Of a stretch of DNA of 64,000 bases, positions 9,462 through 17,060 are shown in pieces. The notes beneath the pieces were generated by a model that searched no databases, was not told where the DNA came from, and worked only from the letters and a program-made list of their open reading frames with translations. The DNA is from Niveispirillum sp943370215 (lineage in GTDB: Bacteria; Pseudomonadota; Alphaproteobacteria; Azospirillales; Azospirillaceae). Position 1 is the first letter of the stretch. The number at the start of each line of letters is the position of its first letter. The stretch is from NCBI GenBank assembly GCA_943370215.1, contig CALRQC020000001.1, positions 310,001 through 374,000 on the forward strand. Direction: 5' to 3'. The position numbers and the translations under genes were made by a program.

Positions 9462-9572
9462 ATGAATCAGTGGAAATTTGAAAAAGCCAAGAGAGCCATA
9501 ATCGGAGGTGACAATTTTGGCGGCACTGTTATTTTAGGTCATTGTAATTCTGTATCAGTCGAGGAGAGATGA
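9462..9572 (+). CDS. Possible 36-residue ORF coupled to the next small gene
   Basis: A short frame starting MNQWKFEKAKRAIIGGDNFG; the same frame is open from 9378. It ends with the bases GAGGAGAGATGA, so its stop codon overlaps the start of the next ORF and its last codons form that ORF's ribosome site. It may be a leader peptide or simply chance. No family is recognised and no good ribosome site precedes it. Confidence 0.3.
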   Translation: MNQWKFEKAKRAIIGGDNFGGTVILGHCNSVSVEER

Positions 9573-9739
9573 TGCGTATAGAAAAGACCGCTGGAGACAC
9601 TCTTTATTTCGTGATCGAGAAATCAAATGGCGCCAAAGTGCCCATCTGGGCAAAATCAGAGGGCGACGCATGGGAGAAATTTGCTAAGTTGCTAGGATTG
9701 TCAGATGAAGATAAACAATTTTTTTTCATTGAATCCTGA
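9569..9739 (+). CDS. Small hypothetical protein (56 residues)
   Basis: This frame begins ATGATGCGTATA and encodes MMRIEKTAGDTLYFVIEKSN, continuing through an amphipathic segment (GDAWEKFAKLLGLSDEDKQ) to FFFIES. A strong GAGGAG ribosome site lies 3-8 bases upstream of the ATG. The composition is balanced and protein-like, with a strand-strand-helix pattern. The local GC content is lower than in neighbouring core genes, which may indicate acquisition. It faces icd convergently. No homologous family was recognised. Confidence 0.55.
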   Translation: MMRIEKTAGDTLYFVIEKSNGAKVPIWAKSEGDAWEKFAKLLGLSDEDKQFFFIES

Positions 9740-9812
9740 TTTCGAAAAATTTCTTTTGAAGTGTCACTTTTTATTCTGCAAAGCTGCTGCTTGCAATAAA
9801 TGCTCCTAAGAA

Positions 9813-9839
9813 AACCCCGGCACCATCGGCACCGGGGTT
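9813..9839 (-). terminator. Probable intrinsic terminator of icd
   Basis: An 8-bp GC-rich stem (AACCCCGG/CCGGGGTT, 11-base loop) lies 40 bases after the icd stop. On the minus strand it is followed by TTC then TTAGG, giving a short T-rich tail. It could also stop the convergent small gene. Confidence 0.6.
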
Positions 9840-9878
9840 CCCCATCACAACGAAACCTGTACGGTTTCGCCCATCGCC

Positions 9879-11096
9879 TTACTTGGCGCGGGCGGCCTGC
9901 AGGTTTTCGTCCAGCTTGGCCAGGAAGTCCTGGGTGGTCAGCCACTTCTGTTCCGGCCCGATCAGGGTGGCCAGATCCTTGGTCATGTAGCCATCTTCCA
10001 CCGTGGCCACGCAGACCTTTTCCAGGGTCTTGGCAAACTCCACCACGTCGGGCGTGTTGTCGAACTTGCCGCGATAGGTGAGGCCCTGGGTCCAGGCGAA
10101 GATGCTGGCGATCGGGTTGGTGGAGGTGGGCTTGCCCTTCTGATGGTCACGGAAGTGACGGGTCACGGTGCCGTGGGCGGCTTCCGCTTCCACCGTCTTG
10201 CCATCGGGGGTCATCAGCACCGAGGTCATCAGGCCCAGAGAGCCGAAGCCCTGCGCCACCAGATCGGACTGCACGTCGCCGTCATAATTCTTGGCGGCCC
10301 ACAGGAAATTGCCGGACCACTTCAGGGCGGACGCCACCATGTCATCGATCAGGCGATGTTCATAGGTGATGCCGGCGGCCTGGAACTTGTCGGCGAATTC
10401 CGCCTCGAACACTTCCTGGAACAGATCCTTGAAGCGGCCGTCATAGGCCTTCAGAATCGTGTTCTTGGTGGACAGGTACACCGGGTAGCCGCGCATCAGG
10501 CCATAATTCATGCAGGCGCGGGCAAAGCCACGGATCGATTCATCGACATTGTACATGCCCATGGCAACGCCCGGCCCGTCGAAATCGAACACGGTGTGGC
10601 GGATGTTGCTGGTGCCATCGGCGCTGGTGAAGGTGATGGACAGGCGGCCGGCGCCGGGGATGATGAAATCCGTGGCCTTGTACTGGTCACCGAAGGCATG
10701 GCGGCCGATGACGATCGGCTGGGTCCAGCCGGGCACCAGACGCGGCACGTTCTTGCAGATGATCGGCTCGCGGAAGACGGTGCCGCCCAGAATGTTGCGG
10801 ATGGTGCCGTTGGGCGACTTCCACATCTGCTTCAGGTTGAATTCCTTCACCCGCGCTTCGTCGGGGGTGATGGTGGCGCACTTCACGCCCACGCCGTAAT
10901 GCTTGATGGCTTCGGCGGATTCGATGGTGATCTTGTCGTCCGTCTTGTCGCGGGCTTCCACGCCCAGATCGTAATACTTCAGATCGACGTCAAGGTACGG
11001 CAGAATCAGGCGGTCCTTGATGAACTGCCAGATCACGCGGGTCATTTCGTCGCCGTCGAGTTCCACGATCGGATTGACGACTTTGATCTTCGACAT
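9879..11096 (-). CDS. icd: NADP-dependent isocitrate dehydrogenase
   Basis: A 405-residue TCA-cycle enzyme converting isocitrate to 2-oxoglutarate with reduction of NADP. The N-terminus MSKIKVVNPIVELDGDEMTR and the length match the dimeric eukaryotic-type subgroup found in alphaproteobacteria, not the E. coli type. Substrate-binding segments include KSPNGTIRNILGGTVFREPI, and the catalytic region includes DGDVQSDLVAQGFGSLGLM. The later stretch EAAHGTVTRHFR is the NADP-binding region of the family. The start at 11096 replaces a 21-residue upstream extension without family similarity. The gene appears monocistronic, with a hairpin after the stop. Confidence 0.97.
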   Translation of the reverse strand: MSKIKVVNPIVELDGDEMTRVIWQFIKDRLILPYLDVDLKYYDLGVEARDKTDDKITIESAEAIKHYGVGVKCATITPDEARVKEFNLKQMWKSPNGTIRNILGGTVFREPIICKNVPRLVPGWTQPIVIGRHAFGDQYKATDFIIPGAGRLSITFTSADGTSNIRHTVFDFDGPGVAMGMYNVDESIRGFARACMNYGLMRGYPVYLSTKNTILKAYDGRFKDLFQEVFEAEFADKFQAAGITYEHRLIDDMVASALKWSGNFLWAAKNYDGDVQSDLVAQGFGSLGLMTSVLMTPDGKTVEAEAAHGTVTRHFRDHQKGKPTSTNPIASIFAWTQGLTYRGKFDNTPDVVEFAKTLEKVCVATVEDGYMTKDLATLIGPEQKWLTTQDFLAKLDENLQAARAK

Positions 11097-11240
11097 GGAA
11101 GCGCTCTCCCAGGGTTCAATAGGGCGGACCTGTTTACCGGTCCGCCCGGCGGGGGCCAATAAAGCCTATTTGCAATAACGTCGCAACAGCCCCGCAACCG
11201 GTAACTTTCGTTCAAGGGGCGGGGCTGGGCTGCGGTAACA

Positions 11241-11840
11241 TCAAATCCGCGCCGTCTGCGCCTCGCGCATCGGGGTCGGCTGCACGGACAGCAGCGGCAG
11301 GATCGATTCCACGTCATTGACGATCTGATACAGTTGGCTGCTGGCGCCCGGCAGGTTGGGCTTGCGCATGAAGCCGGTGGCCTGCATATGGTCCATCAGG
11401 GCCAGCAGCGGATCCCAGAAGCCGTTGATATTGACGATGATCACCGGCTTGGCGTGCAATTGTAGCTGCCGCCAGGTGATGATCTCGAACATCTCGTCCA
11501 GGGTGCCGATGCCGCCCGGCAGCACGATGAAGGCGTCCGAACGCTCCACCATCATGCGCTTGCGGGTGTGCATACTGTCGACCACATGCAACTCGGTCAG
11601 GCCGGTATGGTCCACCTCGAACTTCTGGATATGGTCGGGGATGATGCCGATGACGCGGCCATCGACGGCCAGGGCGGCATCGGCGACGATTCCCATCAGG
11701 CCGACATTGCCGCCGCCATAAACGAGGTCCAGTCCGGCTGTGGCCAACAGATGGCCGGTTTGTTTCGCCGCCTGCTTATAGGCCTCATCCACATAATTCG
11801 ATGAACCGCAATAAACACAGACGGAACGGATATTCGACAT
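11241..11840 (-). CDS. LOG-family protein (nucleoside-5'-monophosphate phosphoribohydrolase-like)
   Basis: A 199-residue Rossmann-fold protein of the TIGR00730/LOG family. Plant and some bacterial members release free cytokinin from its riboside monophosphate; others hydrolyse purine nucleotides. The family signature is present as RKRMMVERSDAFIVLPGGIG followed by TLDE, and the nucleotide-binding loop is GGGNVGLMG. The start at MSNIRSVCVYCGSS is the normal N-terminus; the upstream 74-residue extension of the open frame is intergenic. It lies upstream of icd on the same strand with a 144-base gap. Confidence 0.9.
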   Translation of the reverse strand: MSNIRSVCVYCGSSNYVDEAYKQAAKQTGHLLATAGLDLVYGGGNVGLMGIVADAALAVDGRVIGIIPDHIQKFEVDHTGLTELHVVDSMHTRKRMMVERSDAFIVLPGGIGTLDEMFEIITWRQLQLHAKPVIIVNINGFWDPLLALMDHMQATGFMRKPNLPGASSQLYQIVNDVESILPLLSVQPTPMREAQTARI

Positions 11841-12073
11841 GATCAACGCATTTCCCTGACGTACGGATACCGGTGATTGGCCCGCAAAAGCTGGTGTTGA
11901 CGGCAAGTGCCGGAAGGGGTGTCGCTGGCACTCTGTCACGCCATAAGGGATGGGTAAACCCGCAGCTTGTTCCCAATGTGGCTTTCTTGCCTCTTGCGGA
12001 TAAGGGGCTATGCCAACAAATTGCAGGGATGGGTGTGCTGCGGTGCACCCACTGACCCCCATCCGGGACGCCG

Positions 12074-12112
12074 CCTGTCATCCTGGCGCCGGCCCGGCGC
12101 CAGGATGACAGG
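12074..12112. promoter_or_regulatory. 18-bp perfect inverted repeat abutting the cytochrome c' ribosome site
   Basis: Arms CCTGTCATCCTGGCGCCG and its exact complement are separated by only three bases. The end of the right arm, ACAGG, merges into the AGGAGA ribosome site of the gene starting at 12121. A transcript containing both arms would form a very stable hairpin next to, and partly including, the ribosome site. It may be a dispersed palindrome that happened to land here or a real expression control. Confidence 0.7.
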
Positions 12113-12120
12113 AGAATCGA

Positions 12121-12576
12121 ATGAAGCGTATCCAGGGCTTGCTGATCGCCGGTATTGTGGTAGCCGGTACATTGTCGGCGGGTATCGCCGCCGCACAGGA
12201 TCCGCTGGCGGTGATCGATGCGCGCAAGACCGAGCTGAAAAAGGCCGGCGGAGCGATGAAGGCCATCGGTGCCTTCCTGAAGGAGGGTAAGGGCAGCGTG
12301 GCCGATGTGCAGGCCGCGGCCGCCACCATCGATGGCGTCTCCAAGGCCTTCCCCGGCTGGTGGGCAACGGGCACTGCCATCGGCGTGGGCGAGAGTGAGG
12401 CCAAGCCCGGCATCTGGGAAAATATGGACGACTTCAAGGCCAAGACCGTGGCGTTCCAGACGGCCTCCGCCGATCTGGTGACGGCCGCTGCCAGCGGTGA
12501 CAAGGCCGCCATTGGCGCTGCCCTGGGCAAGACCGGCGGCACCTGCAAGGGTTGCCACGAAACCTATCGCAAGTAA
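12121..12576 (+). CDS. cycP: Cytochrome c' (class II c-type cytochrome)
   Basis: A 151-residue periplasmic four-helix-bundle haem protein. A signal peptide (residues 1-25, ending GIAAAQ) is followed by a helical domain, and the haem site CKGCH sits at residues 142-146, near the C-terminus as is typical of class II cytochromes c. Family members bind NO or pass electrons and often lie beside a cytochrome b561, as here (110 bases downstream). AGGAGA precedes the start codon, next to a large inverted repeat. Function in NO resistance versus electron transfer cannot be separated from sequence. Confidence 0.93.
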   Translation: MKRIQGLLIAGIVVAGTLSAGIAAAQDPLAVIDARKTELKKAGGAMKAIGAFLKEGKGSVADVQAAAATIDGVSKAFPGWWATGTAIGVGESEAKPGIWENMDDFKAKTVAFQTASADLVTAAASGDKAAIGAALGKTGGTCKGCHETYRK

Positions 12577-12685
12577 GTTTGTACCGTCCCCCTGCCAGGG
12601 CTTCGGCGGGGGGGGGCTTGGCCGGCGGCGGGGCTTTGCGGCCTCCGCCGCCCCTTCATCATGAACCCCTGCCGGGATTAAGACC

Positions 12686-13429
12686 ATGGGCCGGAACAAG
12701 GACAAGACCGTCGTTACCCGCAAGGTCACGGTGTGGGATTTGCCGGTGCGCCTGTTCCATTGGTCGCTGGTGTGTTGCATTGCTGCGGCTTGGTGGTCGG
12801 CGGAAAATGATGCCATGGATTGGCACATGCGCTTTTGGGATGTTATCGACTGGCACATAGATTTGGGCTCGCCGATGGATTGGCACATGCGCTTTGGCTA
12901 TGCCGTGCTGGCGCTGCTGCTGTTCCGGCTGATCTGGGGTCTGGTTGGCAGCCAGACGGCCCGGTTCAGCCAGTTTGTGCGCGGACCGGCGGCCATTCTG
13001 GCCCATCTGCGTGAACTGGCCGCACCCGGCCGCATGGCGGCCCATGCCGGGCATAATCCGCTGGGGGCGCTGGCGGTGATCGGCCTGTTATCGGTGGTTG
13101 GCCTGCAGGCCATCACCGGCCTGTTCACCAGCGATGGTATCATGGTGGACGGGCCGCTGGCGGACAAGGTCAGCGGGGCGACATCCGCCCTGATGCGCAC
13201 CATTCACAAGGTCAATTTCAATGTGCTGCTGGGCATTGTCGGCCTGCATATCGCCGCCATCTTCGCCTATGCGGGTTTGAAGCGGCTGGATTTGGTGCGG
13301 CCGATGGTGACGGGGCGCGTGGCTTTGCCGGAATCGGAACCGGCCCCACGGATCGTTTCGCTTTCCCGGGCGTTTGTGGTAGCAGCCATAGCGACCGCCG
13401 CCGTCTGGGCCCTGATCAGCTTTGTCTGA
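12686..13429 (+). CDS. Cytochrome b561-family protein with internal decapeptide repeat
   Basis: A 247-residue di-haem membrane protein of the bacterial cytochrome b561 / hydrogenase b-subunit group. It probably moves electrons between the quinone pool and the neighbouring cytochrome c'. Four hydrophobic segments are visible, with likely haem His residues in VRLFHW near the start and in HKVNFNVLLGIVGLHIAAI later. Oddly, residues 44-73 are three 10-residue repeats: MDWHMRFWDV, IDWHIDLGSP and MDWHMRFGYA. Homologues as I recall them have a single DWHMRFGYA-like segment. The outer copies share 21 identical bases, so the duplication looks recent. The C-terminus adds one more hydrophobic helix. Confidence 0.9.
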   Translation: MGRNKDKTVVTRKVTVWDLPVRLFHWSLVCCIAAAWWSAENDAMDWHMRFWDVIDWHIDLGSPMDWHMRFGYAVLALLLFRLIWGLVGSQTARFSQFVRGPAAILAHLRELAAPGRMAAHAGHNPLGALAVIGLLSVVGLQAITGLFTSDGIMVDGPLADKVSGATSALMRTIHKVNFNVLLGIVGLHIAAIFAYAGLKRLDLVRPMVTGRVALPESEPAPRIVSLSRAFVVAAIATAAVWALISFV

Positions 13430-13443
13430 CCAGGGCTTTCCGC

Positions 13444-14460
13444 ATGATCGCGAGAAAGGTTCCTTTGCCCGTGAATCGCAAACAGCTTCTCATCCCTGCC
13501 GCCATCGTCGCCGTTGCCGCCATCGGCGCGGGGGCTTTCTATTTGCAGGGCACGCGGGGCGATAAGGCAGCCCCCGGCGTGACTAACCCGGCGACAACCA
13601 CCCCGACGACCATTCCCGCCGGTCCCACCTTTGATGTGGTTCGGGTGGAGCCGGCGGGCAATGCCGTCATTGCCGGCCGTGCGGCGCCGGGCCAAACCAT
13701 CCGTATTCTGGATGGCGACAAGCTGCTGGGCAGCGTCACGGCCGACGCGCGTGGCGAATGGGTGTTCCTGCCCACCGAACCCCTGTCGCCCGGTGCGCGT
13801 GAATTGCGGCTGGAGGCGGTGGGGCCGGATGGAACGGTGACCGCCGGCCTGGGCACGGTGGTGCTTGCCGTACCGGAAAGCAACCGCGATCTGGCTGGCC
13901 GTCGCCAGGATGGAACGGGTGATGCGCTGGCCGTACTGACCGGGCCGCAGGGGGACAGCCGCGTCTTGCAGAAACCGCGCAGTGCCGGTGGTGATGGCGC
14001 CCCCCGACCGGCTGGTGAAGTCACGATCGACACGATCGATTATGATCGTGGTGGCCGTGTGACCGTGGGCGGTCAGGCCAAGGCCGGATCAGAGATCATG
14101 CTTTATGTGGAGAATAATCTGATTGGCCGGGCACAGGCCGACGGCACCGGGCGCTGGTCACTGACGCCGGATCGCGGGCTGGAAAATGGCCGCTACAATC
14201 TGCGCGCCGATCAGGTGCTGGATGGTTCCAAGGTGGCCAGCCGGGCAGAGGTGGAGTTTGACAAGAAGCCGTTGCCGGATACGGTAGCGGGCAATCGTGC
14301 CGTTGTGGTTGTTCCTGGCAACAATCTCTGGGCCATCGCCCGCCGCTCCTATGGCGAAGGGCCCCGCTATACGATGATCTTTGAGGCCAACCAGGGCCAG
14401 ATTCGTGATCCGGATCTGATCTATCCTGGACAGATTTTCATGATGCCAGACAAGAAGTAG
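13444..14460 (+). CDS. Ig-like repeat and LysM-domain envelope protein
   Basis: A 338-residue protein anchored by an N-terminal membrane segment (LLIPAAIVAVAAIGAGAFYL). After a Thr/Pro-rich linker come two Ig-like beta repeats: residues about 60-125, containing VIAGRAAPGQTIRILDGDKL, and about 200-265, containing VGGQAKAGSEIMLYVENNLI. A C-terminal LysM domain (about residues 283-335) contains VVPGNNLWAIARRSYGEG and ends in PDLIYPGQIFMMPDKK. LysM domains bind peptidoglycan, so the protein probably lies in the periplasm on the cell wall. The start is uncertain: a GTG at 13471 is an alternative with AAAGG upstream. It follows the b561 gene by 14 bases and may share its transcript. Confidence 0.85.
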   Translation: MIARKVPLPVNRKQLLIPAAIVAVAAIGAGAFYLQGTRGDKAAPGVTNPATTTPTTIPAGPTFDVVRVEPAGNAVIAGRAAPGQTIRILDGDKLLGSVTADARGEWVFLPTEPLSPGARELRLEAVGPDGTVTAGLGTVVLAVPESNRDLAGRRQDGTGDALAVLTGPQGDSRVLQKPRSAGGDGAPRPAGEVTIDTIDYDRGGRVTVGGQAKAGSEIMLYVENNLIGRAQADGTGRWSLTPDRGLENGRYNLRADQVLDGSKVASRAEVEFDKKPLPDTVAGNRAVVVVPGNNLWAIARRSYGEGPRYTMIFEANQGQIRDPDLIYPGQIFMMPDKK

Positions 14461-14718
14461 TATATTCCCTTTAGGGGGAAAGTAGATTTTGTTATGCGGA
14501 CGCCGTTTTACCTGTTCAGGTCGCTGAAATGCGCCCATCAATCAGCGATGCGATCCACTCACCGCCGATTGTATAAATCGCTTCCGGGTATGGTTCATTC
14601 GTGGACAGGCAAATCCAGGGCTGGCTGTCGTTTCCAGTAAACGCAGCCGGCTTCAGTCCACCAAAGGTCAATCCCGTGGTGGACAGGTATCATTCATTGG
14701 CCTTGTGACAGGTGCCTG

Positions 14719-15219
14719 TTACAGGCATTCCCCCAGCACCCGGAGAAACGGGCGCGCTTCCTGCAGGAACTGCACGGTTTCATACATCAGGTCGGCCAGG
14801 GTCATTGTGCCCTCCACCTCCACCTGCCCCAGCACCAGAATCTTCTGCTTTTCATCGACGATGAATTTGGCACGGTCCAGCCCGCTGGTGGCCCGCAGTA
14901 CTGTCATCAGCCGCGCCCGCTTCTGCGGCGATTCGATGGAATAGGGCAGATACCCAACCTCCGCCCAGATCTGGAACACTGTGTGATCATGCCGGGGCAT
15001 CAGGCTGACATGGAACATCAGCCCATCCAGGAAGAAATGATGGCGTGAGCTCACGCTTTCCCGATTGACGGTGACAACGCCATCATCATCCATGCGCAGC
15101 GTACCAGGGGCGATGGGAAGGCCCCTCTCCACCTCATGTACCAGCTTGGCAACCGTCTCAAGCGCCTGTGACAAGGGGACTCTCCCTATGCCGCCCCCAA
15201 ATGGGGGGAACCTGTCCAT
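14719..15219 (-). CDS. Hypothetical protein, possibly YbjN/chaperone-like fold
   Basis: A 166-residue soluble protein without signal peptide. The middle contains HHFFLDGLMFHVSLMPRHDH and AEVGYLPYSIESPQKRARLM, followed by KFIVDEKQKILVLGQVEVEG and a helical C-terminus. The strand-rich core ended by helices recalls type III chaperone-like or YbjN domains, but the match is only by impression. The start is set at the ATG at 15219; a TTG at 15243 would extend it by eight residues. The next gene upstream is divergent. Confidence 0.65.
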   Translation of the reverse strand: MDRFPPFGGGIGRVPLSQALETVAKLVHEVERGLPIAPGTLRMDDDGVVTVNRESVSSRHHFFLDGLMFHVSLMPRHDHTVFQIWAEVGYLPYSIESPQKRARLMTVLRATSGLDRAKFIVDEKQKILVLGQVEVEGTMTLADLMYETVQFLQEARPFLRVLGECL

Positions 15220-15386
15220 GGGTGAATTCGATATAGGGGACAAGTCCCCCGGTCCAGTGAATTATCATAACGATAAAGCCCTGGTTTAAAAAGACGAAGC
15301 ACAGGCTTCGCCTTGTCCTTGCGCGCAGGCATAGTGACAGAGAATGATTAACCAACTGTTGCACCAGGGGACGACGGCGAACGGTC

Positions 15387-15689
15387 ATGGTCACCTATCC
15401 CGATGTTGCTGATTTACCGGATGAGGTGGCGGCGGCTGTTGTGCGGCTGGTTCGGCTGGTCAACCAGATGCGTCAGCGCTATCCGAACCTGGATCGGTTT
15501 GCCCTGTCGGTAGAAAATGAAATTGACCTGCGGGCGGCAGTCATTGTCAGCCAGCATGTCGAGAAAAATTGCCGGGACTTTGAATTGCTGCTCTCCCCCT
15601 GGGATGGCAGCCGGTTGATGGAGAACATGCAGACGCAGGGGCGGATGGGGGAGCCATCACCCCTGCGTCGTCGCATAGATCCCGATTGA
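15387..15689 (+). CDS. Hypothetical protein (100 residues)
   Basis: A short soluble protein beginning MVTYPDVADLPDEVAAAVVR, with a helical N-terminal half and a central segment ENEIDLRAAVIVSQHVEKNC. The Arg-rich end (PSPLRRRIDPD) is probably disordered. It is divergent from the hypothetical gene at 14719-15219. No strong ribosome site or family was recognised. The case for it is codon composition like its neighbours and the absence of a better frame. Confidence 0.5.
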   Translation: MVTYPDVADLPDEVAAAVVRLVRLVNQMRQRYPNLDRFALSVENEIDLRAAVIVSQHVEKNCRDFELLLSPWDGSRLMENMQTQGRMGEPSPLRRRIDPD

Positions 15690-15788
15690 TACCAGTTGGC
15701 TGAAGCGCCGACGCCAACATGCCAACGGCCTGGTTTCACGGCGACAGGTGCCGCTTAGGCGCGGGGCGCTGCCATCACGCCCCTGGTA

Positions 15789-16061
15789 TTACTGATCATC
15801 ACCGCTGCTACGGTCATTGGCGATGTCGTCGGCCAGTTCTGCGGCCATCTCGGCGAACAGGTCGGCATCGGCCTGCACACCATTCGCCTCGCAGATGCGC
15901 ATGAAGACGCGATAGCCGTGCAGAATGGCCACATCCATGGCAGCCTGATCGCCTTCCTCGCTGTAGCGATCTTTGATGCCCTGCTCTTCCAGCGTGCCAA
16001 GCACATCCATCTCGGCGGCCTTCAGGACGGCTTCCATCGCCTGCTTGTGAAGACTGGACAT
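15789..16061 (-). CDS. Hypothetical small acidic helical protein
   Basis: A 90-residue, mostly helical, acidic protein (MSSLHKQAMEAVLKAAEMDV at the start; EMAAELADDIANDRSSGDDQ at the end). A GGGGAA ribosome site precedes the ATG. No membrane segment, signal peptide or recognised domain is present. It lies downstream of infA on the same strand, 147 bases past the infA stop, so co-transcription is possible. Confidence 0.6.
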   Translation of the reverse strand: MSSLHKQAMEAVLKAAEMDVLGTLEEQGIKDRYSEEGDQAAMDVAILHGYRVFMRICEANGVQADADLFAEMAAELADDIANDRSSGDDQ

Positions 16062-16208
16062 GATATTCCCCGTGAACCAATAGAAACGCGGCCGCGCCCC
16101 GTCCCCGGGGCATCGGCCGCCAGCAGATATAGTGATAGCAGCTTTGTGAGCGGCTGACCGCTGAAGGCTTTTCAGTGCAGCTAGGCACTGCCTTCAACGG
16201 TTATCCGG

Positions 16209-16493
16209 TCAGTGACGGCGCGGGCCGCCTGGGCGACGCGGCGGGCCACCGGCCATCGGGCCGCCGGCACGTTCATCTTTGTGACGGAAGGTGATGCGCC
16301 CCTTGTTAAGGTCATAGGGGGTCATTTCCACCGTCACCCGATCGCCCGCCAGGGTGCGGATGCGGCTTTTACGCATTTTGCCGGCCGTATAGGCGATGAT
16401 TTCGTGGCCATTTTCCAACAACACGCGGAAACGGCCATCCGGCAGGGCTTCCTGAACGGTGCCCTCAAACTCAATGAACTCTTCCTTGGCCAT
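16209..16493 (-). CDS. infA: Translation initiation factor IF-1 with C-terminal extension
   Basis: A 94-residue S1-fold protein that binds the ribosomal A site during initiation. The core MAKEEFIEFEGTVQEALPDG, with later RVLLENGHEIIAY and GDRVTVEMTPYDL, is a clear IF-1. Most IF-1 proteins are about 72 residues. Here about 20 extra residues rich in Gly, Pro and Arg (AGGPMAGGPPRRPGGPRRH) are added, likely a flexible basic tail. The start at 16493 has GGAGAGG upstream; the longer open frame is not supported. Confidence 0.95.
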   Translation of the reverse strand: MAKEEFIEFEGTVQEALPDGRFRVLLENGHEIIAYTAGKMRKSRIRTLAGDRVTVEMTPYDLNKGRITFRHKDERAGGPMAGGPPRRPGGPRRH

Positions 16494-16654
16494 CTGGCCT
16501 CTCCTTGCAACGGCGGTGGGCGGCCATCTTCCGGCACCTTCCGCCTGTCTGATCCATGTACAAAGCCAATCAGGGCGCGCAGGCTCCCGCCTGTGCACCC
16601 TTTGTGAAGGGCTTCTATTACGTTGTCCTGGCGCCGACCCGGGGCCGGATCGCA

Positions 16655-16861
16655 TCAGTTACGTAGATTGAGCGCCACCGTCTTGCCGGTGCGCCGGTCC
16701 TTCTCCACGTCGAACTGCAGCCATTGACCTTCCTTCAAGGTCGCCAGGCCGATGCGCTGAACGGACGAGATATGGACGAAAATATCCGGGCTGCCATCTT
16801 CCGGCGTGATGAAGCCATAGCCCTTGATGCTGTTGAACCATTTGACCGTGCCCGCGGGCAT
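16655..16861 (-). CDS. Cold-shock domain protein (CspA family)
   Basis: A 68-residue nucleic-acid-binding beta barrel. The RNP1-like motif KGYGFITPEDG and the RNP2-like motif DIFVHIS are intact. The start MPAGTVKWFN is preceded by GGGGAGAG. Such proteins act as RNA chaperones, some induced by cold. It lies 161 bases upstream of infA on the same strand. Confidence 0.95.
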   Translation of the reverse strand: MPAGTVKWFNSIKGYGFITPEDGSPDIFVHISSVQRIGLATLKEGQWLQFDVEKDRRTGKTVALNLRN

Positions 16862-17060
16862 TTTTGGCACTCTCCCCTTGAGGTTCCCGACCGTCGGCCA
16901 CAGCGGGAACGGGGCCGGTTGCCATGCCGGCCGGTCCAGAAGCAGGATCGACGGCCGCAAGATGGCGCTTTGGCCGCCCGAATGCAAGCGGCGGGCCTGT
17001 CATGGCACCCATCGCCGACATTGCCGACCAATCCGTAGCGGTTGGCGCAAGGGCGGACGG

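Noticed and set aside
11785..12888. 367-codon reverse frame over the cytochrome c' region
   Set aside because: It runs antisense to the cytochrome c' gene, which has a signal peptide, ribosome site and CxxCH.
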